Assembly (NCBI RefSeq): GCF_003024155.1
Contig: NZ_CP028136.1
Span: 1,488,001 to 1,552,000 of the forward strand
Direction: 5' to 3'
Origin: Christiangramia fulva
GTDB taxonomy: Bacteria > Bacteroidota > Bacteroidia > Flavobacteriales > Flavobacteriaceae
DNA length: 64,000 bases
Part shown: in pieces, positions 37,286 through 45,246 of the stretch
How positions within the stretch are numbered: the first letter of the stretch is position 1
Layout: each line of letters opens with the position of its first letter
Position numbers and translations under genes: made by a program
Notes under the pieces: model-generated
Told to the model about the DNA's origin: nothing
The model's input: the letters and a program-made list of their open reading frames with translations, nothing else
The model's database searches: none

Positions 37286-38633
37286 TGCCGTATTGTTTCA
37301 GTTTATTATAAAGGGTTTTCCTGTCGATAGAAAGCATTCTTGCCGCCTTACTTTTATTGCCGCCGGTTTTTTCAAGCGCATCTAAAATTAGCTGTTCTTC
37401 ATTTTTATTTTTGAAGAGTCCGTAATCATTTTCAGAAGTACGGCTGGAAGAGGCAATTTCATGTGGCAACACCTTAAGCGGAATAAGATCGTCTTTAGTG
37501 AGAAGCACCGCCCTTTTGACCATATTCTTCAACTCCCTTAAATTTCCTGGCCAGTTATAATTTCTGAAAGCATGAATGGCTTCATCGGTAAAACCCAAAA
37601 CATTTTTCTCCAGATCTTCATTGGCCTCTTCAAGAAAGTGGTTAGCAAAGAGCATAAGATCTTCCCTGCGCTCCCTTAACGCCGGAACTTTTATTGAAAA
37701 CTCGTTCAGCCGGTGGTACAAATCTTCCCTGAATTCTCCTTCTTTAACAGCTTTTGACAGATCTTCATTAGTAGCAGTTACCACGCGGATATCTACTTCA
37801 ATTTCGGTGTTACTGCCCACGGGTTTTACCCTTCTTTCCTGAAGCGCTCGCAGCAACTGCACCTGTAGCTCATAGGAGAGATTTCCAATTTCATCAAGAA
37901 AAAGCGTTCCCCCATTGGCAGCTTCAAAATGCCCGGTTTTATCGTTAATTGCTCCCGTAAAGGAACCTTTAATATGCCCAAAAAACTCGCTCGAAGCGAT
38001 CTCTTTGGGAATTGCCCCGCAGTCTACAGCTATGAACGGCGCATTATGCCTTTTACTTTGAAGATGGATGCTTTTGGCGATCTGCTCTTTACCGGTTCCG
38101 CTCTCGCCAGTGATCAAAACCGACATATTGGTAGGGGCAACCAGCTCAACGTAATCGTTCAGGCGCCGCGAAGGTTCACTCACACCCTGTATGAGGTCCA
38201 GGTTTTCTACGGAAGAACTACTGCTTTTTTTAACGGGTTTTTTAGTTTTTTCAGTCTTTTCCGGTTTTACCTGAGTGGTAGAAAGAGCATTTTTAATAGT
38301 TTGAAGTATGGATTCAGGCCTGAAAGGTTTTGAAACATAATCAAAAGCTCCTTCTTTCATAGCTTTTACGGCCATACTTATTTCGGCATAACTGGTCATG
38401 ATGATCACTGCCGTGGATGCATCTTTTTCTTTAACTTTTTTAAGAATTTCGAGTCCGTCGTAATCGGGCAGGCGTACATCGGTAAGAACCAGGTCAAAAT
38501 TAGTAGAGGAAATGCTTTTAAAGGCCTCTTCAGCCGAATACACGAGATTTACCTTATAATCTCTTTTTTCCAGGAATGTTTTTAACATGGTGCCAAAGGC
38601 GACATCGTCTTCTACAACCAGTACTTTAGACAT
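37275..38633 (-). CDS. Sigma-54-dependent response regulator (NtrC/ZraR type)
   Basis: 452 residues: receiver domain with Asp52 in LVLTDVRLPDYDG, a Lys/Ser-rich linker (about 122-140), AAA+ domain with Walker A GESGTGKEQ, the sigma-54-contacting loop reading GSFTGA, Walker B GGTLFLDEIG, and a C-terminal Fis-type helix-turn-helix (NKSKAARMLSIDRKTLYNKLK). It activates sigma-54 promoters when phosphorylated. GSFTGA in place of GAFTGA is a minor variant. Probable partner of the convergent hybrid kinase. Confidence 0.95.
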   Translation of the reverse strand: MSKVLVVEDDVAFGTMLKTFLEKRDYKVNLVYSAEEAFKSISSTNFDLVLTDVRLPDYDGLEILKKVKEKDASTAVIIMTSYAEISMAVKAMKEGAFDYVSKPFRPESILQTIKNALSTTQVKPEKTEKTKKPVKKSSSSSVENLDLIQGVSEPSRRLNDYVELVAPTNMSVLITGESGTGKEQIAKSIHLQSKRHNAPFIAVDCGAIPKEIASSEFFGHIKGSFTGAINDKTGHFEAANGGTLFLDEIGNLSYELQVQLLRALQERRVKPVGSNTEIEVDIRVVTATNEDLSKAVKEGEFREDLYHRLNEFSIKVPALRERREDLMLFANHFLEEANEDLEKNVLGFTDEAIHAFRNYNWPGNLRELKNMVKRAVLLTKDDLIPLKVLPHEIASSSRTSENDYGLFKNKNEEQLILDALEKTGGNKSKAARMLSIDRKTLYNKLKQYGIKL

Positions 38634-38702
38634 ATTTCAAATTTAATCTTAACAAAGGTAACAATCTTTAAAGCATTTGGTTTTAAAAGAAAACATAAAA
38701 AA

Positions 38703-38732
38703 AAGAGAGGCAAAACACCTCTCTTCTTTTTT
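38703..38732 (-). terminator. Terminator between the 110-aa exported protein gene and the NtrC-type gene
   Basis: 8-bp stem AAGAGAGG/CCTCTCTT with 7-base loop (38703-38725); T runs occur on both strands (minus strand TTTTTTTTA toward 38695). It ends the minus-strand transcript coming from the 38963-39295 gene. Confidence 0.7.
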
Positions 38733-38810
38733 CTGACAAATTATTTTATTGAATCTGTCTTAAATTCCATTTGGCAGATTTCCCAAATCGGCTCTTGATG
38801 TAGTCATGAG

Positions 38811-38876
38811 TAAAGCGACCGCTCTTAGTGTTAGTTAGTTGTTGGTCTTCAGTTGAATCTGAAATGGGTCGCTTTA
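38811..38876. repeat. Long-loop inverted repeat in the gap 38.73-38.96 kb
   Basis: Perfect 10-bp arms TAAAGCGACC (38811-38820) and GGTCGCTTTA (38867-38876) separated by 46 bases. The whole 230-base gap holds no convincing gene, only tiny minus-strand frames (for example 15 codons at 38760-38807). It may be an untranslated structured 3' end or a small RNA. Confidence 0.5.
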
Positions 38877-38962
38877 TTCATGTTCGCTGGGGTAAATTAA
38901 ATTTTCCTCCATCATTAATCTGCCGTCCCCGAGTTGGTCTCTCTTTTTAAAGGGACTAAAAA

Positions 38963-39295
38963 TTACTTCTGGCTGTCATCATCATCTTCCAGCCATTTCC
39001 CATCCTGGTCAATATAAACCTCCTGGGTCTCACCATTCACATTTAGGCTAAGCTTATAGATTTTTTCTTCATCTTTGGTTTTTACCCAGGCCTTTTCGGT
39101 AACTGCATCTTTATAATCAGTACCAATGGCATCTTTTACTGCCTGCGGAAGATTCTCAACATCTACTTCAGTGTATTCATCCTGGCTTGTTTGTACTGTT
39201 ACCTCGGTTTCTGTTTCGGTTTCCTGGGCTTTCATGTTTTGACTTCCAAAAAACACGGCTCCTACAGTCATTGCGGTCAATAAAATCTTTTTCAT
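38963..39295 (-). CDS. Exported PepSY-like small protein
   Basis: 110 residues: signal peptide (MKKILLTAMTVGAVFFGSQNMKAQ), a Thr/Glu repeat (ETETETEV), then VDVENLPQAVKDAIGTDYKDAVTEKAWVK and YKLSLNVNGETQEVYIDQDGKWL, resembling one PepSY-like/DUF2874-type beta-alpha-beta unit, and an Asp-rich end. Family members are periplasmic and of unknown role. Stands alone with long untranslated flanks on both sides. Confidence 0.78.
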   Translation of the reverse strand: MKKILLTAMTVGAVFFGSQNMKAQETETETEVTVQTSQDEYTEVDVENLPQAVKDAIGTDYKDAVTEKAWVKTKDEEKIYKLSLNVNGETQEVYIDQDGKWLEDDDDSQK

Positions 39296-39782
39296 CTTTT
39301 TTTAGTTTAAAGTTTTTAAGTCTTGACAGGTATAGAGTAAAAATTATACCATTTCGAATAGTTTTTTTTAAACACCTTGTAGGTGAGGGGTTTACAAGAC
39401 CATGCCTATGGTTGTGTTAAAAATTTTATGTAGAAAACTGAAATTGTTTCAACAATAGTTGTAGAATTTTTTACTCACTTTCCAGGCTTTTTAAATTCCA
39501 CGGAATATGGTAAAATAGAAAAGGCTCCGAGTGGAGCCTTTTCAATCCGAAAATCTAAATTATAAAACAGAATAAAAGCCGGTCAGCAATTTATTCCATT
39601 CCCAATACTAACCTATAATCACTAATGTAAAAATCATACCGCGAGAAATATTACGGGCTTTTTATGTATTAGTTGCTGATATACAGAATGTTGCTTTAGT
39701 CGAAGCAAAATATTGGAATTTTTAAAAAGCGGGTAATTTGTGTGGAATCCCCACGCAACCTGAGGAATTTGTACCCGAATTC
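39296..39782. other. 487-base gene-poor gap
   Basis: Between the 110-aa exported protein gene and the ArfB-like gene (both minus strand). It contains the hairpin at 39519-39542 and A/T-rich sequence. No frame with protein-like composition is seen. Part of it must serve as promoter and leader of the 39295 gene; no clear TAnnTTTG box was found. Confidence 0.5.
39519..39542. terminator. Hairpin terminator downstream of the thiamine/DUF4301/ArfB operon
   Basis: 10-bp stem AAAAGGCTCC/GGAGCCTTTT with a GAGT loop. On the minus strand it lies about 240 bases after the ArfB-like stop. The spacing is long, so it could end an untranslated RNA instead. Confidence 0.65.
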
Positions 39783-40184
39783 TTACTTCAAAGGATCTTT
39801 CCTGTTTGCCTTTATCTCGGCTTTTTTCTTTTTTTCTTTCAATCTTTTAATTTTTGAAGCTCTGGTGGGTTTCGTCTTTTTCCTCTTTTTAGGTTTTTTC
39901 AGCGCTCCTTTTATTTCGTTGAGAAAATTCTGAATCACGATCTCCTTATTGGAGTGCTGACTCCGGCTTTCTTCGCTGGCCATTTTCAAAATACCCTCAC
40001 TATTAATGCGATTCGCCAATTTCCTCGAAATTCGGCTTTTTTCATCTTCATTTAAAGCTTCAGAATTCTGAAGATCAAAGCTCAGTTCCACCCTGGTGGC
40101 TGTTTTATTAGCGTGCTGCCCTCCCGGGCCAGAGCTTCTTACAGCTTTGAAATCAAGTTCTCTGACGATCTTTTCTTCGTCCAT
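39783..40184 (-). CDS. arfB: ArfB-like peptidyl-tRNA hydrolase (ribosome rescue)
   Basis: 133 residues. GGQ motif in VRSSGPGGQHANKTATRVEL (about residues 16-35), release-factor-like domain, then a Lys/Arg-rich C-terminal tail (about 95-133) like the tail of ArfB that occupies the empty mRNA channel. It hydrolyses peptidyl-tRNA on stalled ribosomes. Start is one base after the stop of the DUF4301 gene upstream, last gene of the minus-strand operon 43127-39783. Confidence 0.92.
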   Translation of the reverse strand: MDEEKIVRELDFKAVRSSGPGGQHANKTATRVELSFDLQNSEALNEDEKSRISRKLANRINSEGILKMASEESRSQHSNKEIVIQNFLNEIKGALKKPKKRKKTKPTRASKIKRLKEKKKKAEIKANRKDPLK

Positions 40185-40185
40185 A

Positions 40186-41721
40186 TCAGCCTGGCTGGTG
40201 AGAATCTTTTAAAAGATCGGCTACTGATTTAACCGGATTGAAGGTTTCCACGGGTACTTCCACGAAAACGGTATTCCATTTTGCCATTCCGCCGTTCCAG
40301 AGGCCGGGACGCTCCAGTGCTTTCAGCGGTTTCCCGTCTTTAGTCTTATCGGCGATAAAACTCATGTCTTCATCAACATATTGATGAAGGTCGAATTCTT
40401 TCCCCTGGTGGTCCCGTAGCCCGCACACAATATCTACCGGACTAAAATGCGTAGCTTCTTTGGCCGTTTTTACCTGTTCGGGATTGTCTTCGTCAATCTG
40501 CGCTCCTTCAATTATTTGAAGAGAAATATCGCCATCAGCGTCTTTTACCAGGAATGGGCCGCCCCCGGGTTCGCCTTCATTTTTAACCATTCCGCAAACA
40601 CGAAGTGGACGGTGAAGGATTTCTTTTATTCTAGAAGCTGAAAAATTGCCGGATTCCGATTTGATAAAAAGTTCCTTTTCTAAAAAGCTGATGATCTCGG
40701 AAAGTTTATTTTCTGAAACCTCTTCGCTGTCGAGCATATTTAAATATTCAAAGATGGCCTCCTGTATCCTGAACAATTTCCCACCGAGCATTTTTTTGAA
40801 ATCGGATACAAAATCAACATGTTCTTCGGTGACCACATTATCGATATTTTTTAAGAATACAATTTCTTCCTGAAGATTGTTCAGGTTATCGATCAATGCG
40901 CCATGACCGCCGGGACGAAAGAATAGTTCATCTTCAGTGGTGCGAAAAGGTTCAAAATCATCGTCTACTGCAATGGTATCGGTTTTAGGATCCTGATAGG
41001 AATATTGTATATCAAATTTTACACCCGTTTTCCTTTCGATTCGCTCCTGTATCTGTCTCCATTCCCGCTGGAATTTTTCCTTATCGCCTTCGGCCACCGT
41101 AAAATGAAGTTTCGCGATCCCATTTACCGTTATATATTTAGCGGCTTCAAAAAGATGTTCTTCAAAGGCGGTGGCAATATGAGTATCATATTTGTGGAAA
41201 GGCACGAGGCCTTTGGGGAGGTTGCTGAGGTAAAGCCCCTCGGGTTCCAAAACGATTTCCACGAAGATCTTGTCTTTTTCAGCATCTGATTTTTTGTCGA
41301 AATCAGGATAATTTTTTTTCGCCTTTTCTATCGCATGATCGTAAAACGGCAGCTGTTCCATTTTGGTGAAAAAACGCTGGAGATCCTGGTCTCCTTTTTC
41401 ATCAAGATATTCCTTAAGACTTTGTTTTTTTGGGTCAAATTCGTCATTGAAATTATGAAGGGCCTTGAACATTCTTGTAGCCGCACCTGATGCCGGAACG
41501 AATTTGAGAATGCTGTGCTTCTCTTTTTCAGAATCGTAAAAGGAGATTAGCTCTTTTTTCTCTTTTTCATCAATTTTGCTGATTCCCTTCCCAACGGTGG
41601 CAGCCTCTGTGATATTCACTTTAATATTGCCTCTTTTGAAAATCCTGATCTGCTCTTCGACTTCAGAAGTGCTTAATCCTTTTTCTTCTATTTGCTGAAT
41701 ATCCTTTTCACTGAAATTCAC
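40186..41721 (-). CDS. DUF4301 family protein
   Basis: 511 residues, soluble. Contains KFVPASGAATRMFKALHNF (residues about 75-93), a pattern like nucleotidyltransferase-type P-loops, and the conserved segments FFRPGGHGALIDNLNNL and GGGPFLVKDADGD; the family is DUF4301 of Bacteroidota. The GAATRMF and HGALI motifs suggest a sugar-nucleotidyltransferase-like fold, which is inference. Its start overlaps the stop of the NadR-like kinase gene by 4 bases. Confidence 0.85.
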   Translation of the reverse strand: MNFSEKDIQQIEEKGLSTSEVEEQIRIFKRGNIKVNITEAATVGKGISKIDEKEKKELISFYDSEKEKHSILKFVPASGAATRMFKALHNFNDEFDPKKQSLKEYLDEKGDQDLQRFFTKMEQLPFYDHAIEKAKKNYPDFDKKSDAEKDKIFVEIVLEPEGLYLSNLPKGLVPFHKYDTHIATAFEEHLFEAAKYITVNGIAKLHFTVAEGDKEKFQREWRQIQERIERKTGVKFDIQYSYQDPKTDTIAVDDDFEPFRTTEDELFFRPGGHGALIDNLNNLQEEIVFLKNIDNVVTEEHVDFVSDFKKMLGGKLFRIQEAIFEYLNMLDSEEVSENKLSEIISFLEKELFIKSESGNFSASRIKEILHRPLRVCGMVKNEGEPGGGPFLVKDADGDISLQIIEGAQIDEDNPEQVKTAKEATHFSPVDIVCGLRDHQGKEFDLHQYVDEDMSFIADKTKDGKPLKALERPGLWNGGMAKWNTVFVEVPVETFNPVKSVADLLKDSHQPG

Positions 41722-42290
41722 GATATTTTACTTTTTAAGAGTTGGTTGATTTTTACTACTGCTTTTTGCAGCCGTTCCTCCCGGTTTCCTTTTAAGATCA
41801 TGTAAGGGAAATTTTGCCGTTTCAGCTCATTTTCAAAACGTTGAAACATGCCTTCACGGTCGTGTGGCTTGTCCCTAAGATCGTCAGGAGTCCAGGGCAC
41901 ATCAATATACGTCAAAAAGTAGAAATCGTAGTGGTTGTTTAACGCAGGTTTAAGAAGTTGGGGGTCGCAGTATCCCTGATAATAGGCTTCGGAATATACT
42001 TTTAATTCCAACAGGTTCGTATCACTGATGAGTAGCTTTTCAGCTTCTTCGGAAAATTGGTTTTCCAGCTGCATCTGGCCTTTTGCAATTGGAAGAATAT
42101 CGCGAGGTTCGCAGATGCGTTTTTCATTATCCCATACTTTCTGAAGATAATCACGCATGAACTCAGGCACCACCGGTTCACCGAAGTATCTGCCCAGATC
42201 TTCTGAAAGAGTGGTCTTTCCGGTAGATTCCGGTCCAAAAAGTACAATTTTCAGGCAGTTACATGGCCTTTGTCTAAGCTTTTCTTCCAT
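41718..42290 (-). CDS. NadR-like P-loop kinase
   Basis: 190 residues. Walker A FGPESTGKTTLSEDLG near residue 17, then PEFMRDYLQ, and the DxPWTPDDLRDKPHDREGMF segment, as in the ribosylnicotinamide kinase domain of NadR. It phosphorylates a nucleoside-like vitamin; with a PnuC carrier and a thiamine-binding protein next to it, the substrate could be nicotinamide riboside or a thiamine-type compound. I use the ATG at 42288-42290, which overlaps the PnuC gene by 40 bases; the longer frame to 42401 is mostly antisense-like sequence inside pnuC. Confidence 0.85.
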   Translation of the reverse strand: MEEKLRQRPCNCLKIVLFGPESTGKTTLSEDLGRYFGEPVVPEFMRDYLQKVWDNEKRICEPRDILPIAKGQMQLENQFSEEAEKLLISDTNLLELKVYSEAYYQGYCDPQLLKPALNNHYDFYFLTYIDVPWTPDDLRDKPHDREGMFQRFENELKRQNFPYMILKGNREERLQKAVVKINQLLKSKIS

Positions 42291-42883
42291 ACAATATAAC
42301 CCTGGATAGCCAGAATGGTGAAAATAACGTACTGCAGGGCGAGCATTCCCAGCCCTCTGTAGGCGTAGAGCGGCACGGTAATAAGATCGGCAAAGATCCA
42401 CAGCGTCCAGTTTTCCAGTTTTTTAATCGCCATATACCACATGGCGGTAAAGAACACGCCTGAGGTAAAAATATCTATATAATTTGCGGTTTCTATCTCA
42501 TAGCCAAAAGCCCGATAAACTCCGTAGGTGACCAGCATGGTTAATAGGAATAAACCAAAACCGATGACTTTCTCACGGGTATTGGTGCGTGTTATGGGCA
42601 CCACATATTCGCCACCTTTTTTACGGGACCAGTTCCACCAGCCGTAAATGCTCATAACCGAGTAATAAAAATTCATCATCATGTCACCGTAATAACCGGC
42701 TTTGTATAGCAGATAAACGGTTAGCACGGTCGCAATGAGGCCTGTGGGATAGACCAGGATATTTTCCTTTTTTGAATAATAAACGCTCAGGATCCCAAAA
42801 ACGAAAACTATTATTTCAAGGATTATCGAGGTGAGCGAGGCATTTTTATAGGGATCAAGGAAAAAATCAAAAATCTGCTGCAT
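42251..42883 (-). CDS. PnuC-family vitamin transporter (nicotinamide riboside or thiamine)
   Basis: 210 residues, seven to eight TM helices. PnuC signatures: VLTVYLLYKAGYYGDMMMNFYYSVMSIYGWWNW in the middle. PnuC carriers move unphosphorylated vitamins by facilitated diffusion, with trapping by a kinase; relatives named PnuT carry thiamine. The upstream Thiamine_BP gene overlaps by 17 bases and the downstream kinase gene overlaps its 3' end, which argues for one functional unit. I favour thiamine from context, but nicotinamide riboside remains open. Confidence 0.9.
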   Translation of the reverse strand: MQQIFDFFLDPYKNASLTSIILEIIVFVFGILSVYYSKKENILVYPTGLIATVLTVYLLYKAGYYGDMMMNFYYSVMSIYGWWNWSRKKGGEYVVPITRTNTREKVIGFGLFLLTMLVTYGVYRAFGYEIETANYIDIFTSGVFFTAMWYMAIKKLENWTLWIFADLITVPLYAYRGLGMLALQYVIFTILAIQGYIVWKKSLDKGHVTA

Positions 42884-43127
42884 AGTCGCTTCGGTCAGAT
42901 TTTACGATCTTAACATAAATGAGTCCGCGCTCGATCGCTTCAAAAGCATTTTTTATTTCTTTGTTTAAAAGGCTCATCACTTCATCGTAATCGCCGTAAA
43001 CCTGTGTGCTTAAAGGATTTTCCTTTACGGTAAGACCCGATTCCCTCATCTTTTTGATGAAATTGATGATCGCCGGTTCAAAATCGTCCTGAATTGGAGT
43101 AAGGGTTAATTCTACTGAAATTTTCAT
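42867..43127 (-). CDS. Thiamine-binding protein (MTH1187/YkoF-like, Thiamine_BP family)
   Basis: 86 residues: ISVELTLTPIQDDFEPAIINFIKKMRESGLTV, TQVYGDYDEVMSLLNKEI, IERGLIYVKIVKSD. This is the small ferredoxin-like MTH1187/YkoF fold that binds thiamine in the cytosol. First gene of the operon with the PnuC carrier, the NadR-like kinase, DUF4301 and arfB. No TPP aptamer is seen in the 170 bases upstream. The family match is from memory of the pattern. Confidence 0.83.
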   Translation of the reverse strand: MKISVELTLTPIQDDFEPAIINFIKKMRESGLTVKENPLSTQVYGDYDEVMSLLNKEIKNAFEAIERGLIYVKIVKSDRSDYAADF

Positions 43128-43297
43128 CGGAAATATTTTTGCCCTTCAAAGGTAGCCATATTCTTAGGGAGTCTTAAATTATAATTTTTAAATTTTTCCG
43201 AAGAGATCCTGAAAAATTAAGACAACCAATTTGTGAAAATCACAATTGTTAGAGGAGAAGGCTTCGGGTGGTTATTGAAGTTTGGGAAAAATAGAAT

Positions 43298-43684
43298 TTA
43301 TTCCATTGAATGGATACCAATCATATTGCCTTCGGTATCTTTAACAAGGCTGATAAAACCATACTGGCCAATAGACATTTTGGGCCTGAAAACCTCGCCG
43401 CCGGCATTTTCCACGCGGGCTTCCTCTACGCTGCAATCTTTACTGTGGAAATAAACAATGGTGCTGTTTGCGCCTGCAGAAGTGTCTTTATGGTAAACAA
43501 GAGCTCCTGCCGCCATATTTTTGGTTTCGGGATCGCTGGGAAAAGCCAGCATCTGGAAGGACTCATCAGCAGGATTTCCTAATTCTGAAAATTCATAATT
43601 GAAGACAGTTTCATAAAATTTTCGTGCTCTCTTAATATCATTTACATAGATTTCAAACCAGACGACAGGATTTTTAGGTTTCAT
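43298..43684 (-). CDS. VOC (glyoxalase/bleomycin resistance fold) protein
   Basis: 128 residues with two beta-alpha-beta-beta-beta units: NPVVWFEIYVNDIKRARKFYETVFNYEF and GAGANST-type second half ending DTEGNMIGIHSME. The Glu/His pattern for a metal site is present in part. Enzymatic activity cannot be assigned. Single gene. Confidence 0.87.
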   Translation of the reverse strand: MKPKNPVVWFEIYVNDIKRARKFYETVFNYEFSELGNPADESFQMLAFPSDPETKNMAAGALVYHKDTSAGANSTIVYFHSKDCSVEEARVENAGGEVFRPKMSIGQYGFISLVKDTEGNMIGIHSME

Positions 43685-43822
43685 AACATATTGATTAATA
43701 GTTAACCATTAAAATTACCACAGAATTTTCGAAGTTTTTATCGCCCGTGCAATTTTTTGAATCGGAAGAAGAATTTATTTTTTTACAGGTCTTCGTGAAG
43801 GAATTTTGAAGGTAGGAGAATT

Positions 43823-44539
43823 TCACTCCTCAAAACTGCCGTTTTCAAAGGCAGTTCCAATCACTACCAGGTCGGCTCCCGCATCATACGCATTTTTCAG
43901 CTGTTCCGCAGATCTAATTCCGCCGCCCACGATCAAAGGAATGGAAATTTCCTTTCGAACCGCTTTAATTATTTCCGCAGATACAGGATTTTTTGCACCG
44001 CTTCCGGCTTCAAGATAAATAAGCTTATTTCCGGAATATTGTCCGGCAAGAGCTGTATTAACAATGCTTTCAATGTCGTTTTGCGGTAAAGGTTTGGTAT
44101 TGCTTACCCGGTGCACTGCGCATTCCCTTCCGCCGTCAATAAGAATATAACCCGTAGGAATGATTTCAAGATTTGTGTTTTTGATCCTGTTTACCGAGCG
44201 TACCTGCTGTTCGATGAGATATTCAGGGTTTCTTCCTGAAATCAGGATTAAAAAAAGAAGGGCATCGGCGTGTGGGGAAATCTGATTCTGGTCACCCGGA
44301 AAAAGAATGATGGGTAACCCGCTGATATTTTTCAGGAATTTCACAACTTCGCAGGTGCGGCCGCTTTTTACGGTACTGCCGCCCACCAGCAAAAAAGAAG
44401 TTTCTTTTGGTAAATTCTGAAAAAAATCGGAAGCTTCACTTTCAACAAACTTTTCGGGATCGATAAGTACCGCCAGCATTTTTCTGTTACCGGCTGCTGC
44501 CTGCTTGATTTCGGAATAACACTGCTGAAGTTGTATCAC
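43823..44539 (-). CDS. Geranylgeranylglyceryl/heptaprenylglyceryl phosphate synthase (PcrB-like)
   Basis: 238 residues, TIM barrel. Key blocks: LAVLIDPEKF (Mg/diphosphate), SFLLVGGSTVKSG, IILFPGDQNQISPHADALLF, IYLEAGSGAKNPVSAE (phosphate) and PLIVGGGIRSAEQ. It joins a polyprenyl diphosphate to sn-glycerol-1-phosphate, the archaeal-type ether-lipid step; bacterial homologues in Bacteroidota exist but the end product there is poorly known. Overlaps the phosphopantetheinyl transferase gene by 4 bases. Confidence 0.92.
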   Translation of the reverse strand: MIQLQQCYSEIKQAAAGNRKMLAVLIDPEKFVESEASDFFQNLPKETSFLLVGGSTVKSGRTCEVVKFLKNISGLPIILFPGDQNQISPHADALLFLILISGRNPEYLIEQQVRSVNRIKNTNLEIIPTGYILIDGGRECAVHRVSNTKPLPQNDIESIVNTALAGQYSGNKLIYLEAGSGAKNPVSAEIIKAVRKEISIPLIVGGGIRSAEQLKNAYDAGADLVVIGTAFENGSFEE

Positions 44540-45183
44540 TTTGATCTTTCTTTTTTTAGTGGTCGCGCATAAACACAGGTGAAATTTTCAAATTCCAGGA
44601 AATCGATGTCGTACCAGGATTGCTTTCCGTTAAAGGTCACCTTGGCCGTGGTCTTTGTATCTTCAAAATCGAAATCGGTCACATTGATGTGCTGCAGGAA
44701 ACCAAGGCCCGGCTCGGCCATCAGTTTGTACACTGCTTCTTTCGCTCCCCAGACGATCGTGAGTTTACGGACCAGGGCATCCTCATTGGCCAGCGTATGG
44801 TATTCATCGAGAGGCGTAAACTTATTGGCGATTTTCAGAATTTTATCGCGCTGTTTTTCAATATCTATCCCCACATGATCGTCGCCGATAATGATCGCGG
44901 TGAAATTGAACGAATGGGTGATCGAAATGTATTTCTCGTCCTTTAAATGCGGTTTCCCCAGTTCGTCATAATAAAGATCGGAATCGGTATAACCGGCTTC
45001 GGCCATCAAATGCCGAATGCTCATGAATCCGCGGCGGTGAATTTCCGATTTCATGCCTGAAACTCTTTTCTGGCAATGCTTGGTTAGATCAACACCTTCC
45101 GCCAGCCATTCAAACGATTCTTCTACCTTCCATATGAAGACTTTAGTGTGTTGGTCAACTGTTATAGTTTTGAAAAGAGGCAT
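44536..45183 (-). CDS. 4'-phosphopantetheinyl transferase (Sfp-type)
   Basis: 215 residues. Motifs [20 protein letters not shown] (metal-binding Asp/Glu) and [10 protein letters not shown] (conserved Lys/Glu) define the Sfp/AcpT superfamily, which attaches phosphopantetheine from CoA to carrier proteins. Cotranscribed with the GGGP synthase gene (4-base overlap); diverges from ahcY with 63 bases between the starts. Confidence 0.92.
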   Translation of the reverse strand: MPLFKTITVDQHTKVFIWKVEESFEWLAEGVDLTKHCQKRVSGMKSEIHRRGFMSIRHLMAEAGYTDSDLYYDELGKPHLKDEKYISITHSFNFTAIIIGDDHVGIDIEKQRDKILKIANKFTPLDEYHTLANEDALVRKLTIVWGAKEAVYKLMAEPGLGFLQHINVTDFDFEDTKTTAKVTFNGKQSWYDIDFLEFENFTCVYARPLKKERSK

Positions 45184-45203
45184 AAATTTTATAGGCTTTT
45201 CCT

Positions 45204-45211
45204 TATTTTTG
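45204..45211 (+). promoter_or_regulatory. Probable -7 box of ahcY
   Basis: TATTTTTG, matching TAnnTTTG, 36 bases before the ahcY ATG. The -33 element is unclear. Confidence 0.45.
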
Positions 45212-45246
45212 CAGACACAAAATTGCTAATATTCAAATATAATAAT

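Noticed and set aside
42291..42401. Upstream extension of the NadR-like kinase
   Set aside because: The extra residues are Arg/Ala-rich out-of-frame reading of pnuC; the kinase motif begins soon after the ATG at 42290.
45184..45246. SAH riboswitch upstream of ahcY
   Set aside because: Only 63 bases separate the divergent starts and no conserved SAH aptamer blocks are present.
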